DNA of 64,000 nucleotides from positions 8,489,001 to 8,553,000 of the forward strand of contig CATNEN010000001.1 of NCBI GenBank assembly GCA_950097015.1, read 5' to 3'. Within the stretch, counting starts at the first letter, position 1, and every line of letters begins with the position of its first letter. Below are positions 45,201 through 57,200 of this stretch, piece after piece. The position numbers were made by a program, and so were the translations under genes. The notes beneath the pieces are model-generated. The model saw only the letters and a list, made by a program, of their open reading frames with translations. It did not search any database and was not told the origin of the DNA. This stretch comes from Macrostomum hystrix. Taxonomy: Eukaryota; Platyhelminthes; Macrostomidae.

Positions 45201-48200
45201 ATGATAAAGTGGTATTTTCTACGATAAAGTGCCATTTTCTGGGATAAAGTGCCATTTTCTTGAATAAAGTGCTATTTTCTGGGATAAAGAGCCATTTCCT
45301 AGAATAAAATGTCATTTTCGACGATAACGTGCCATTTTCTTGACTAAAGTGCCATTTCTAACGAAAAAGTGTCATTTCTTATGATAAAGTGCAATTTTCT
45401 TTAATAAAGTGCCATTTTCTTGGATAAAGTGCCAATTTCTACGATAGAGTTCCATTTCCTATGATATAGTGGTATTTTCTACGATAAAGTGGTATTTTCT
45501 ACGATAAAGTGCCATTTCCTACGATAAAGTGCCATTTCCTACGATAAAGTGCCATTTCCTACGATAAAGTGCCATTTTCTGGGATAAAGTGCCATTTTCT
45601 TGAATTAAGTACTATTTTATGGGATAAAGGGACATTTTCTTGAATAAAGTGCTATCTGGGATAAATTGCCATTTCCTACGACAAATTGCCATTTCCTACG
45701 ATAAAGTGCCATTTTCTGGGATAAAGTGCCATTTTCTTGAATTAAGTCCTATTTTCTGGGATAAAGGGACATTTTCTTGAATTAAGTGCTATTTTCTGGG
45801 ATAAAGTGCTATTTTCTACGACAAATTGCCATTTCCTACGATAAAGTGTCGTTTCCAACGAATGTGTCATTTTATACGAATAGGTGCCATTTCTAAGTAG
45901 AATGCAAACACGGCACAAGCAGGCACTCACGTGACAGTTGTGTCCAATCGAATGCTGCGCTTAACCGAGTCATCCAATCCAGCAGTTTTGCGCACAATCG
46001 TATAGCCGATGCTGTGCAACAATTTGGCCACCTCGCTGGCATTTCTACCCTTGACTTCAATCATGGTGTAGTCGGCATTTAGCGACACACTCATGCCTGG
46101 CTCCAGTTGGGTCATGGTTCTAAAGTCTAATTTCTCGTGGCAATGATTCAGACAGTGGATGACATTGTCGGATTCTAGATTGTTGCGCAGTAGGACCAGG
46201 CCGGCTAGCGAGCCCTTCAGGAATTGGCGATAGGCGCCGCTGGAACCGTGCCAGCAGGCTCCGATTGTCAGTCTGGTGGCAGCGTCAGGCGTGCGGTGCA
46301 TAGGATAGTCTTCTAGGATCTGCGCGTTGTTGAATAGACGAGATGCATGTGCCGATTATCACATCCTTATCCTTCTCTATCTAGTCTTATCTTTGGTTAT
46401 CCACTCCTTACCTTGACCTTTTATTAATTTTTAAAAGATTTTTAAAAGATTATAATAATTATCCACTCTTAATATTTAATTGTCCCTTCATTACGTCAAT
46501 TTATCCCAGTGTTCTGTTTAATTATCCCTTCCGAATGAATGCTAAATTATCCCATAATTTATTACTTATCCCCTTTTTGTTAACTTATCCCATCATTATA
46601 TTCAATTATCCCTTATTTGTTTTATTAATTCTTTTTGATTATCTTTCCCTCCCTAGTATGCCATAGCATCAGAAATTTCCCAATCCATGCCAGCTTAAGT
46701 CACTCACCTGGGGATTATTAGAGGTCGGAGTGAAAATCCTGCCGTCAATGTCAAGCTTGACCAGGCCGGCACTGTAAATGATAGCATAGTGATGCCAGTT
46801 TGAGTCGCAAATCTCAGCTAGACGGAACCGCCACTCGGCTGCGCTCAAACGACTGTCCGAGTCCTTCGAGTCGGCTGAAGCATCGGCTGGATGACCATAT
46901 TCCTGCCTGAGCAATAGGATCAGCTTGCAATTGTGCAGAAACACCGAATAGTGATGCCGATTGTGGCCTCGTTCATCGGCGCTGCACAGAATCTGTTCCT
47001 TAGCTGAATCCTTGGCCATTGGCCCGTGCCTGAGCCAGAAGTGCAGAGTGAATTGTTGGCCAAGCCGATGCGAACTCGGTACCACATCAGAGGGCACGTC
47101 CATGTAGTATTGAACGCCGTCAAAGCTGCGATGCTCCATCAGCTTCTGCTGCTGCTGCTGCTGTTGCTGTTTTTTTAGTTTGGCAGCGGCAATATCAGCG
47201 GCTTTGCAGCATTTGCAATCGGGTAGGACAGTGCTGCCGGATTTGGAGGCATAGTGAGGATTCAGCAGATCTACTGAGTCTGGTTGAACCTCTGGAATAT
47301 ATTAATTAAAGCATTTTCAGATTTTCTCACAAAAAATATACGAATATACCTACTCATAAGCTACTTACTTCGTTTATTTCAAGTCATTTTTAATTCTTAA
47401 CTAATTTTATTTCTGTCGCCTAGGGGGACAATTAACAAGTTTTAAGGAATTTGTCAACCTATAGGGAGATAATTTGCCACTTCAGCTGGGTAATTGATTT
47501 ACCACCCAAAAGGGGAATACTGTTCACCAAAGGGATATTGTAAAAGTGTTTGGGGAATTCGCTAACTTATTGGGAATAATTTTCCACCTGAGGAGAGATC
47601 ACTTGTTAAATCTGAGGAAGAAGTTAATTAGTGTAAGATAATTTATCTATCAGCTTAGGCCAACGGAATAAATGACAATTTTAAATCAAGAACCTGATTT
47701 TACACTCACGGCAAATGGCGCGCTGCTCGTACAGGCTCTCGATGCTGCGCTCGCAAACCTGATCCCAGGCCGACGACTGGACGGTGATTTTGACAACGGC
47801 CGAATTTTGTACGCACTGTCCGTTTGGCGCAGAAAGGACAGCCTTCGGAGCAAACATTTGCACACCGCTGGTAGCCGGGTAGACCAGCTTCTCGGGAACG
47901 TCTGTTGGACAATTTTACGGCGGGAAATAAATTAAAACATAATTTTTCATACAGACTACTGAAAAGGTCACATGACAGTAGTGTAGAGCGAAAGTTGACG
48001 AATTTAAATGATAATGGGGGCATTTTCTTGTCGACAGTTTTTTCAGAGACCGTCTACAGAAAGATGAGACAGGAGAGGGGTGAGATAAGTGAGAGATGAG
48101 GAATTAGAGAGGAGAGATGAGACAGGGGAGAGATTAGATAGGGGAGAGACGAGACAGGGGAGAGATAATACAGGGAAGAGATGATACAGGAGAGGGATGA

Positions 48201-51200
48201 GACAGGAGAGATGAGATGGGACTGGATTAATGGAGTCTGTGTGTCGACCGAACTCCACCAAAGGTTTTAAACCAGCTGCTGTAGTTAAAAAAATAAGATG
48301 AAAGGATTATGCCGAGCGAATCAAACAAAGTAAGGCACGAATAGTTTAGCACAAAATCATATAAACCTGATGGAACCTAATATATTCTAGACTAAATAAA
48401 AGACTAGGAACTTTCTTTGGGATGTACCTAAAAGTACATCCTGATAGACTCGTGACGCCTTTTGTATATACAACCGATTTGTTAGAATTAATCAGAATCC
48501 GACAAATGATTGACTGAATTTGTCTTGTCTATTTAGGAGAAGCTTTCAGAAAATCTACGAATCTGAATGATACCGATAAGTTTTCTGTCTGCGAGACAGC
48601 TGATGCACTTCATAGATTTTTCCATTTCCAGTACTGCTACTGCTGTGCGTGTGAGCTTGTAAACCAGAAAAGTTATCATAAAAATCAGGATTAAATTCCT
48701 GTTTTCCTAGAAAACATCGCGCCGCCTGAAGACGATGATGAAGGGAAGAGGGAAAAACGGTGCAGATGTTATTCCCATCATCAATTAATCTATATTTAAT
48801 CTTGTTTTAATTACCGTTTGTGCATTAACGCTTTTAAGAGAGGACGGACTAAGAAACGGACTTTCAAATCTATGCAAACATATCCTAATTATCATCAAAT
48901 TAACTTCTCAGATCCCAATTTTGAGGATAAACTTATATTTATTTTCAGGTTTCTGAATCCCAAGCAGGAATGCTTCCCAGATCCCAAACTTTCGCTAATC
49001 CCTGTGAAACAGACTTCCCAGATCCCAAAACTGTCGCTAATCCCTGAGAAACAGATTTCCCAGATTCCAAACTGTCGCTAATCCCTGAGAAACAGACTTC
49101 CCAGATCCCAAAACTGTCGCTAAATCCCAGTGACACAGACTTCCCAGATCCCAAAACTGTCGCTAATCCCTGAGAAACAGACTTCCCAGATCCCAAAACT
49201 GTCGCTAATCCCTGAGAAACAGATTTCCCAGATCCCAAAACTGTCGCTAATCCCTGAGAAACAGACTTCCCAGATCCCAAAACTGTCGCTAATCCCTGAG
49301 AAACAGACTTCCCAGATCCCAAAACTGTCGCTAAATCCCAGTGACACAGACTTCCCAGATCCCAAAACTGTCGCTAATCCCTGAGAAACAGACTTCCCAG
49401 ATCCCAAAACTGTCGCTAATCCCTGAGAAACAGATTTCCCAGATCCCAAAACTGTCGCTAATCCCTGAGAAACAGACTTCCCAGATCCCAAAACTGTCGC
49501 TAAATCCCTGAGAAACAGACTTCCCAGATCCCAAAACTGTCGCTAATCCCTGAGAAACAGACTTCCCAGATCCCAAAACTGTCGCTAATCCCTGAGAAAC
49601 AGATTTCCCAGATCCCAAAACTGTCGCTAATCCCTGAGAAACAGACTTCCCAGATCCCAAAACTGTCGCTAAATCCCAGTGACACAGACTTCCCAGATCC
49701 CAAAACTGTCGCTAATCCCTGAGAAACAGACTTCCCAGATCCCAAAACTGTCGCTAATCCCTGTGAAACAGACTTCCCAGATCCCAAAACTGTCGCTAAT
49801 CCCTGAGAAACAGACTTCCCAGATCCCAGAACTGTCGCTAATCCCTAAAAAAATACTTCCCAGATACCAAGACAAAAAATCAAAGAGCATATGCGTTAGA
49901 TGTACAGGTCCTAGTAGGATTTATCTATAAATAAAATCCAGTCATTTATGCATTAATTTCCGATTTATTTTAATTAAACTAGCTCCACCGACTGAATAAT
50001 CGCAGTCTGTGTGACTTGGAATTAAATGAAGATTGTACGACTAGATTAGAAATAAGTCACCCACTCAGGCCTGCAATGCCAGTGTCGGAGTAGGGAACAG
50101 GGATGGGATGAAATGGGATTGCAGTGCAATAAACATTTCTGTCTCCACTCTATGCGCTATCCAATGTCCTACCAACACGGGAGAAGTGAGTATATTTAGC
50201 CTATCTTATTATAGCTATACTAAGGCGAGTGATATATTGGTTGCTAGACAGGACGATGTTGAATATATCAACTACATCAATGTACGTTTGGAAAAGAAAT
50301 TTGAGTCCAATATGAGTCAGTACATGATTCATGCAAGGCTTAAAATAAATTATGACGAGATCTACGTAGAATTATGACTGCGCGTTGAAGTGAGCAAAGT
50401 ACGATTAAGGTCTAGTCGGCCTTATCTTATCGCCAAAAACCAGCTAAAATAGCTTTTAGGCATAGCATAATAATTTTTTCAACTTAAAGAATCCGAATGA
50501 CTACAATGCTAATTCTAAAATAGATGGAGGTAAAATAATAGATGGGTATAAAAATGACATAAAGATAAGAATTGAAACAGGGAAGAGATGAGACACTGGA
50601 AAGATAAGACACAGGAGAGATGAGACACGGGACAGATGAGACTGGGAGAGATGAGACAAAGGGGAGATGCGACACTGGAGAGAGATGAGACACTGGAGAG
50701 AGATGAGACAGGGAGAGATGATACTCGGAGAGATGAGAGATGAGACTGGGAGAGATGAGAGATGAGACTGGGAGAGATGAGATGAGACTGGGAGAGAGGA
50801 GATGAGACTGGGAGAGATGAGAAAGGGAGAAGATGAGATATAGGAGAGATGAGATATACTGGTAGGAGAGATGAGACATGGAGAGAGATAAGACAGGGGA
50901 CAGATGACACAGGGGAGAGATAAGACAGAGGAGAGATGAGACAGTGCAGAGATGAGACAGTGGAGAGATGAGACAGAGGAGAGATGAGACACTGGAAAGA
51001 TAAGACACAGGAGAGATGAGAAAGGGGAGAGAAGAGAGATGAGAAAGGGGAGAGATGAGATATAGGAGAGAAGAGACAGGGAGTAAATGAGTTGTTTAGA
51101 TGAGGCAGGGGGAGACAAACCGGTGGGTGAGAAACGGCCAATATTACAAAAAAGCTTTCACTTTAATTGCTTTCTAGCCGCACTTTCAAGACACATTAAG

Positions 51201-54200
51201 CTAGAAACACAGACTAGAAGCGAACCAAAACAGAACGCGCAGTCGTGGATGTTGGCAAAATTATTGGGAAAGTAAGAAATTAAACCTAGAAAGAAACTGC
51301 ATGTTTTCCCAACAGGCCAAGTAGAAATTAATTGGTTTAGCTAGATTGGGGAGGCAACTGGGAGTGGGATAAATCGAAAAATCGGCCAGCCCAGTGAGGG
51401 TTCTTCCTAACGCCCCACCAACTCGGAAAAATCCCTATTTTCTGCTAAGATGAGGCAAAAGTGACGGCAGAGAGTTGAAGGGCTTGGCTGGATGCTGCAG
51501 TTTGGGAAACTGGAATAGAAAGTAGGTGTACTGTACGCGGGTAGGAATTAGAAAAGTAAAGATTAAACCGAAAATTCCAAAAAAAATCCCAGATTCAAAA
51601 TAAGAAAGTGACAATTGATTATAATGACATTTCTCAGATCTGAAAGTGTTTTCTCAATCTGCAGAAATAAAAAGATTATTAAAAAATCGAGATTGTAGCA
51701 AAAAGTTATGAAAACAAATATCTTCTTATATTAATGGGATCTTTGGCAATGGGAAACTGGCCAGAACGGAAGGGACTTATCTAAGAGCTCTAATTTCTTA
51801 TTCGAAGGGATTTTAGAGTGACAAGACAGTCAAGGAGAGATCCAAAGGATTAGTCATTCTAGGAAATGTATAACATAATAAAGACATATACGTAGGCATC
51901 GCCTAGGCAAAACAGTGTTACATAGGCTGATCGCTAATCGAATTTCCCCCCGACGATTACAAAACTAGGACAGAAAATACATGCCACCGGCTATTTACCA
52001 TTTGGTCTCAGGATGACTCAGAAAGTGAAATTGTGCTTGTGCTATCCGAGATCATAGAAACTATATTGGATCGGAAACAGTACTGTCTTTAGATTGAGTC
52101 TGAGGATCTGAAACAGCACTGTCTTTAGATTGAGTCTGAGGATCTGACACAGCACTGTCTTTAGATTGAGTCGGAGGATCTGAAACAGCACTGTCTTTAG
52201 ATTGAGTCGGAGGATCTGACACAGCAGTCTTTAGATTGAGTCTGGGGATCTGAAACAGCAGTCTTTAGATTGAGTCTGAGGATCTGACACAGCACTGTCT
52301 TTAGATTGAGTCTGAGGATCTGACACAGCACTGTCTTTAGATTGAGTCTGAGGATCTGACACAGCACTGTCTTTAGATTGAGTCGGAGGATCTGACACAG
52401 CAGTCTTTAGATTGAGTCTGGGGATCTGAAACAGCAGTCTTTAGATTGAGTCGGAGGATCTGATCGGACAAGCAAGCTTTGGACCTAAAAGCATGCTTCA
52501 CAGTGCTACTATGTAAAAACATAAGCGAGAGTAAAACAGAAAATAATCCTTTAGCACAACCAGATCCCACGACAGAGAAAACTGATTGACGAATTTTTAG
52601 GCGCCCAAAAACCTCTGTGACATTTTCAAGTTACAAAATCTAGTAACAGAATTCAAGCATTTGAAGCTTTGCTGCAGTTGTCAAATTTAACACCAACACG
52701 GAGGATACAGACAGGAGACAGCTTCAAGCAGTCACTGTCCGTTCATACGACTATAAAGAACTTTTAATTAGTCAACTGAACATGCTGCTAGTCACAAATG
52801 AACAGTCAAAAGTAGTGAAAAGAGAAGAAAAGAGACAAAGACGAAAAAAAAATTAAGGAAATTTAACTTCAAAGATCTTTTTCGGAAAGAAAATGAAATG
52901 GACAGAACCCGACCTAATCAATCTAACTAGTAGTTAAAGTAACGGTTCTTTTCCTAGTTTTCAGACTAATCAATACTAGAACACGAACAGCACACACAAG
53001 GGTTTTCCATCATTCATTTTAGCATTAATTTAAAAGAATATAATTATTCCGCTTTTTAGTTAGTTAAATTTTAATGCCGAGCGCAAGCAAGTCCCTTTTC
53101 ATTCTTTTAACAGAGGATTATTTAGGCTCATGTATGCACATATGACAGGGAATTCGTTGAAAACATTTTTAAATGAGAATGCGCGAGGGAGATTAGCGGA
53201 GAGAGAGGAGAGGGGCGGAGAGAGAAGAGGGGGCAGAGAGAGGGGAGGGGCAGAGAGAGAGGAGGGGCAGAGAGAGAGGAGGGGCAGAGAGAAAGGAGGG
53301 GCAGAGAGAGGAGAGGGGCAGAGAGAGAGGAGGAGCGGAGAGAGAGGAGAGGGGCAGAGAGAGGAGAGGGGCGGAGAGGGAAGGGGGACGGAGAGGAGAG
53401 GGGCGGAGAGGAGAGGGGCGGAGAGGAGAGGGGCGGAGAGGAGAGGGGCGGAGAGGAGAGGGGCGGAGAGGAGAGGGGCGGAGAGGAGAGGGGCGGAGAG
53501 GAGAGGGGCGGAGACGAGAGGGGCGGAGAGGAGAGGGGCGGAGAGGAGAGGGGCGGAGAGGAGAGGGGCGGAGAGGAGAGGGGCGGAGAGGAGAGGGGCG
53601 GAGAGGAGAGGGGCGGAGAGGAGAGGGGCGGAGAGGAGAGGGGCGGAGAGGAGAGGGGCGGAGAGGAGAGGGGCGGAGAGGAGAAGGGCGGAGAGGAGAG
53701 GGGCGGAGACGAGAGGGGCGGAGAGGAGAGGGGCGGAGAGGAGAGGGGCGGAGAGGAGAGGGGCGGAGAGGAGAGGGGCGGAGAGGAGAGGGGCGGAGAG
53801 GAGAGGGGCGGAGAGGAGAGGGGCGGAGAGGAGAGGGGCGGAGAGGAGAGGGGTGGAGAGGAGAGGGGCGGAGAGGAGAGGGGCGGAGAGGAGAGGGGCG
53901 GAGAGGAGAGGGGCGGAGACGAGAGGGGCGGAGAGGAGAGGGGCGGAGAGGAGAGGGGCGGAGAGGAGAGGGGCGGAGAGGAGAGGGGCGGAGACGAGAG
54001 GGGCGGAGAGGAGAGGGGCGGAGAGGAGAGGGGCGGAGAGGAGAGGGGCGGAGAGGAGAGGGGCGGAGAGGAGAGGGGCGGAGAGGAGAAGGGCGGAGAG
54101 GAGAGGGGCGGAGACGAGAGGGGCGGAGAGGAGAGGGGCGGAGAGGAGAGGGGCGGAGAGGAGAGGGGCGGAGAGGAGAGGGGCGGAGACGAGAGGGGCG

Positions 54201-57200
54201 GAGAGGAGAGGGGCGGAGAGGAGAGGGGCGGAGAGGAGAGGGGCGGAGAGGAGAGGGGCGGAGAGGAGAGGGGCGGAGAGGAGAAGGGCGGAGAGGAGAG
54301 GGGCGGAGAGGAGAGGGGCGGAGACGAGAGGGGCGGAGAGGAGAGGGGCGGAGAGGAGAAGGGCGGAGAGGAGAGGGGCGGAGAGGAGAGGGGCGGAGAG
54401 GAGAGGGGCGGAGAGGAGAAGGGCGGAGAGGAGAGGGGCGGAGAGGAGACGGGCGGAGAGGAGAGGGGCGGAGAGGGAAGGGGGACGGAGAGGAGAGGGG
54501 CGGAGAGGAGACGGGCGGAGAGGAGACGGGCGGAGAGGAGAGGGGCGGAGGGGCAATAGAATGGCATAATGCGAAATGAAATGAATGATCATGAAATGCA
54601 TGATCAAATAACAAAGGCAAAAATTCTAAATGCAAACAGAAAAGTGAAAGTGGATTCACAGAAACGCGGCTAGCACGCAAATAGGAATAAATTTTCAGCC
54701 CAAACCAGCCAGCTAGTCGTACAGCTCTGCATTGGCTATATTATTATAGCCTATAACTGGTAAAATGAGACTCAAGTCACGCATCTGCATAGGCAGGCAA
54801 GCTGCGTCACAGCTCAATCAGCCGTGTATAATAGACCGCTTTCTCACTCTTACTACGCTGTGTATGTGTCAGACTCAGTGGAGCGTATAGGAGAGTGAGA
54901 GAGAGAGTCTAGGAAAGAGAATGGGAGATTAGCTAAGCGGACAAGCTGAGGAAGATGAATTCTCCCGACAATATATATACATAATCAAATAAATGTGTCC
55001 TACCTTTGTGATTTTATATACTCGTATTTGTTGAAGTGGCCCTGAAGGATGTTTGTTGAAGAGGACCTGAAGGATGTTTGTTGAAGAGGACCTGAAGGAT
55101 GTTTGTTGAAGAGGACCTGAAGGATGTTTGTTGAAGAGGACCTGAAGGATGTTTGTTGAAGAGGACCTGAAGGATGTTTGTTGAAGAGGACCTGAAGGAT
55201 GTTTGTTGAAGAGGACCTGAAGGATGTTTGTTGAAGAGGACCTGAAGGATGTTTGTTGAAGAGGACCTGAAGGATGTTTGTTGAAGAGGACCTGAAGGAT
55301 GTTTGTTGAAGAGGACCTGAAGGATGTTTGTTGAAGAGGACCTGAAGGATGTTTGTTGAAGAGGACCTGAAGGATGTTTGTTGAAGAGGACCTGAAGGAT
55401 GTTTGTTGAAGAGGACCTGAAGGATGTTTGTTGAAGAGGACCTGAAGGATGTTTGTTGAAGAGGACCTGAAGGATGTTTGTTGAAGAGGACCTGAAGGAT
55501 GTTTGTTGAAGAGGACCTGAAGGATGTTTGTTGAAGAGGACCTGAAGGATGTTTGTTGAAGAGGACCTGAAGGATGTTTGTTGAAGAGGACCTGAAGGAT
55601 GTTTGTTGAAGAGGACCTGAAGGATGTTTGTTGAAGAGGACCTGAAGGATGTTTGTTGAAGAGGACCTGAAGGATGTTTGTTGAAGAGGACCTGAAGGAT
55701 GTTTGTTGAAGAGGACCTGAAGGATGTTTGTTGAAGAGGACCTGAAGGATGTTTGTTGAAGAGGACCTGAAGGATGTTTGTTGAAGAGGACCTGAAGGAT
55801 GTTTGTTGAAGAGGACCTGAAGGATGTTTGTTGAAGAGGACCTGAAGGATGTTTGTTGAAGAGGACCTGAAGGATGTTTGTTGAAGAGGACCTGAAGGAT
55901 GTTTGTTGAAGAGGACCTGAAGGATGTTTGTTGAAGAGGACCTGAAGGATGTTTGTTGAAGAGGACCTGAAGGATGGTTGTTGAAGAGGACCTGAAGGAT
56001 GTTAGTTGAAGAGGCCCTGAAGGATGGTTTTTTGTTGACTGAGGGCCAATGGATGTACTTTAATGCTTAGAGTTAGGCAGTAAAGAAATTCAAATACTAA
56101 TATCCCATTGTACTAAATGGTAACTGTATATCGCTTAACAATCTCAGGATTTGATTTCCCAAAGCGGCGGGCTTGAGTCAGTCTAGAGTCAACTCGGGTC
56201 AGTACGCGGGATAGGAAGAGAATGAAAAGGAAAATGACAGAGTGCAATGGATTGAATCCAGTGTGAAAAGAGGACGCACGGACTAGGAGACAGACTGGAA
56301 GCAAACAAGCTCGCTATCCTTCTATATCTCCCCCTATATCAATTTGAATTTTGTATCGATTCCTAGAGAATACAAAACCCTCGTCTCCCACGCAAGGCTC
56401 AGAGAGACTTTGGTATAGAAAGTGAGGGAAGAGAAAAACTAGCAACTGCACATATATCCCCTTCGCACTATACTTTATTATCCCAAATCCCTAGGCGAAT
56501 AAACAGATGGAAAAATCCCAGATATCAGGGATGCCTTAGCAACTGCAGCACTATATGCTCAGGCCACCTTAACGAATGGGGCTTGTATATTCAACTCCGC
56601 TATTTGGGATACTATAGCGGCATTTTATCCTCTAAACACAAATTCTAAAAAAGTCCCTAGCAGTAGGATTAATTTCGTTATGTTTTTTTTGTAAAAGCCG
56701 ACAAAAAAATTCATTTATGCATGCAAATATCTGATTCACTTTTAGCTAAAACGTGGAATGAAAACAACGATTTCCTAAGTAGCGGATTATTTGCGAAATG
56801 TTGGGGATATAATGTAGGGGATAATGTCTCTATTTTACGGGATAATGTAATTACTCTAGAGGATAATGTGTCTACTGTACGGGAAAATGTGTCCACTCTC
56901 GGGGATAATTTACCTCCTGTAGGGATAATTTGCGTACTTTGGGGATAAATTAACTACTGTAGGGGATGTTTCTACTGTAGGGAATAATGTGTCTACTGTA
57001 GGGGATAATGTCTCTACTGTAGGGGATAATGTCTCTACTGTAGGGGATAATGTCTCTACTGTAGGGGATAATTTCTCTGCTGTAGGGGATAATGTCTTTA
57101 CTGTAGGGGATAATGTGTCTACTGTAGGGGATAATGTCTTTACTGTTGGGGATAATGTCTCTACTGTAGGGGATAATGTGTCTACTGTAAGGGATAATGT

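Noticed and set aside
48945-49930. Overlapping [14 protein letters not shown] and [14 protein letters not shown] ORFs
   Set aside because: Read-through of the 42-bp array on opposite strands; frames switch at the extra-A variants.
50108-50377. 89-codon plus-strand ORF in calsyntenin intron 4
   Set aside because: AT-rich, no recognisable domain, no splice or promoter context; length is compatible with chance.
50484-51141. Three Ser/Leu/His-rich minus-strand ORFs of about 200 codons
   Set aside because: Degenerate GAGATGAGAC repeat; all three frames are equally open.
53099-54680. Four ORFs of about 480-500 codons on both strands
   Set aside because: They are produced by a stop-free 15-bp repeat; all frames show the same monotony (SPPLS, RGAER, LLSAP repeats), so no frame is preferred.
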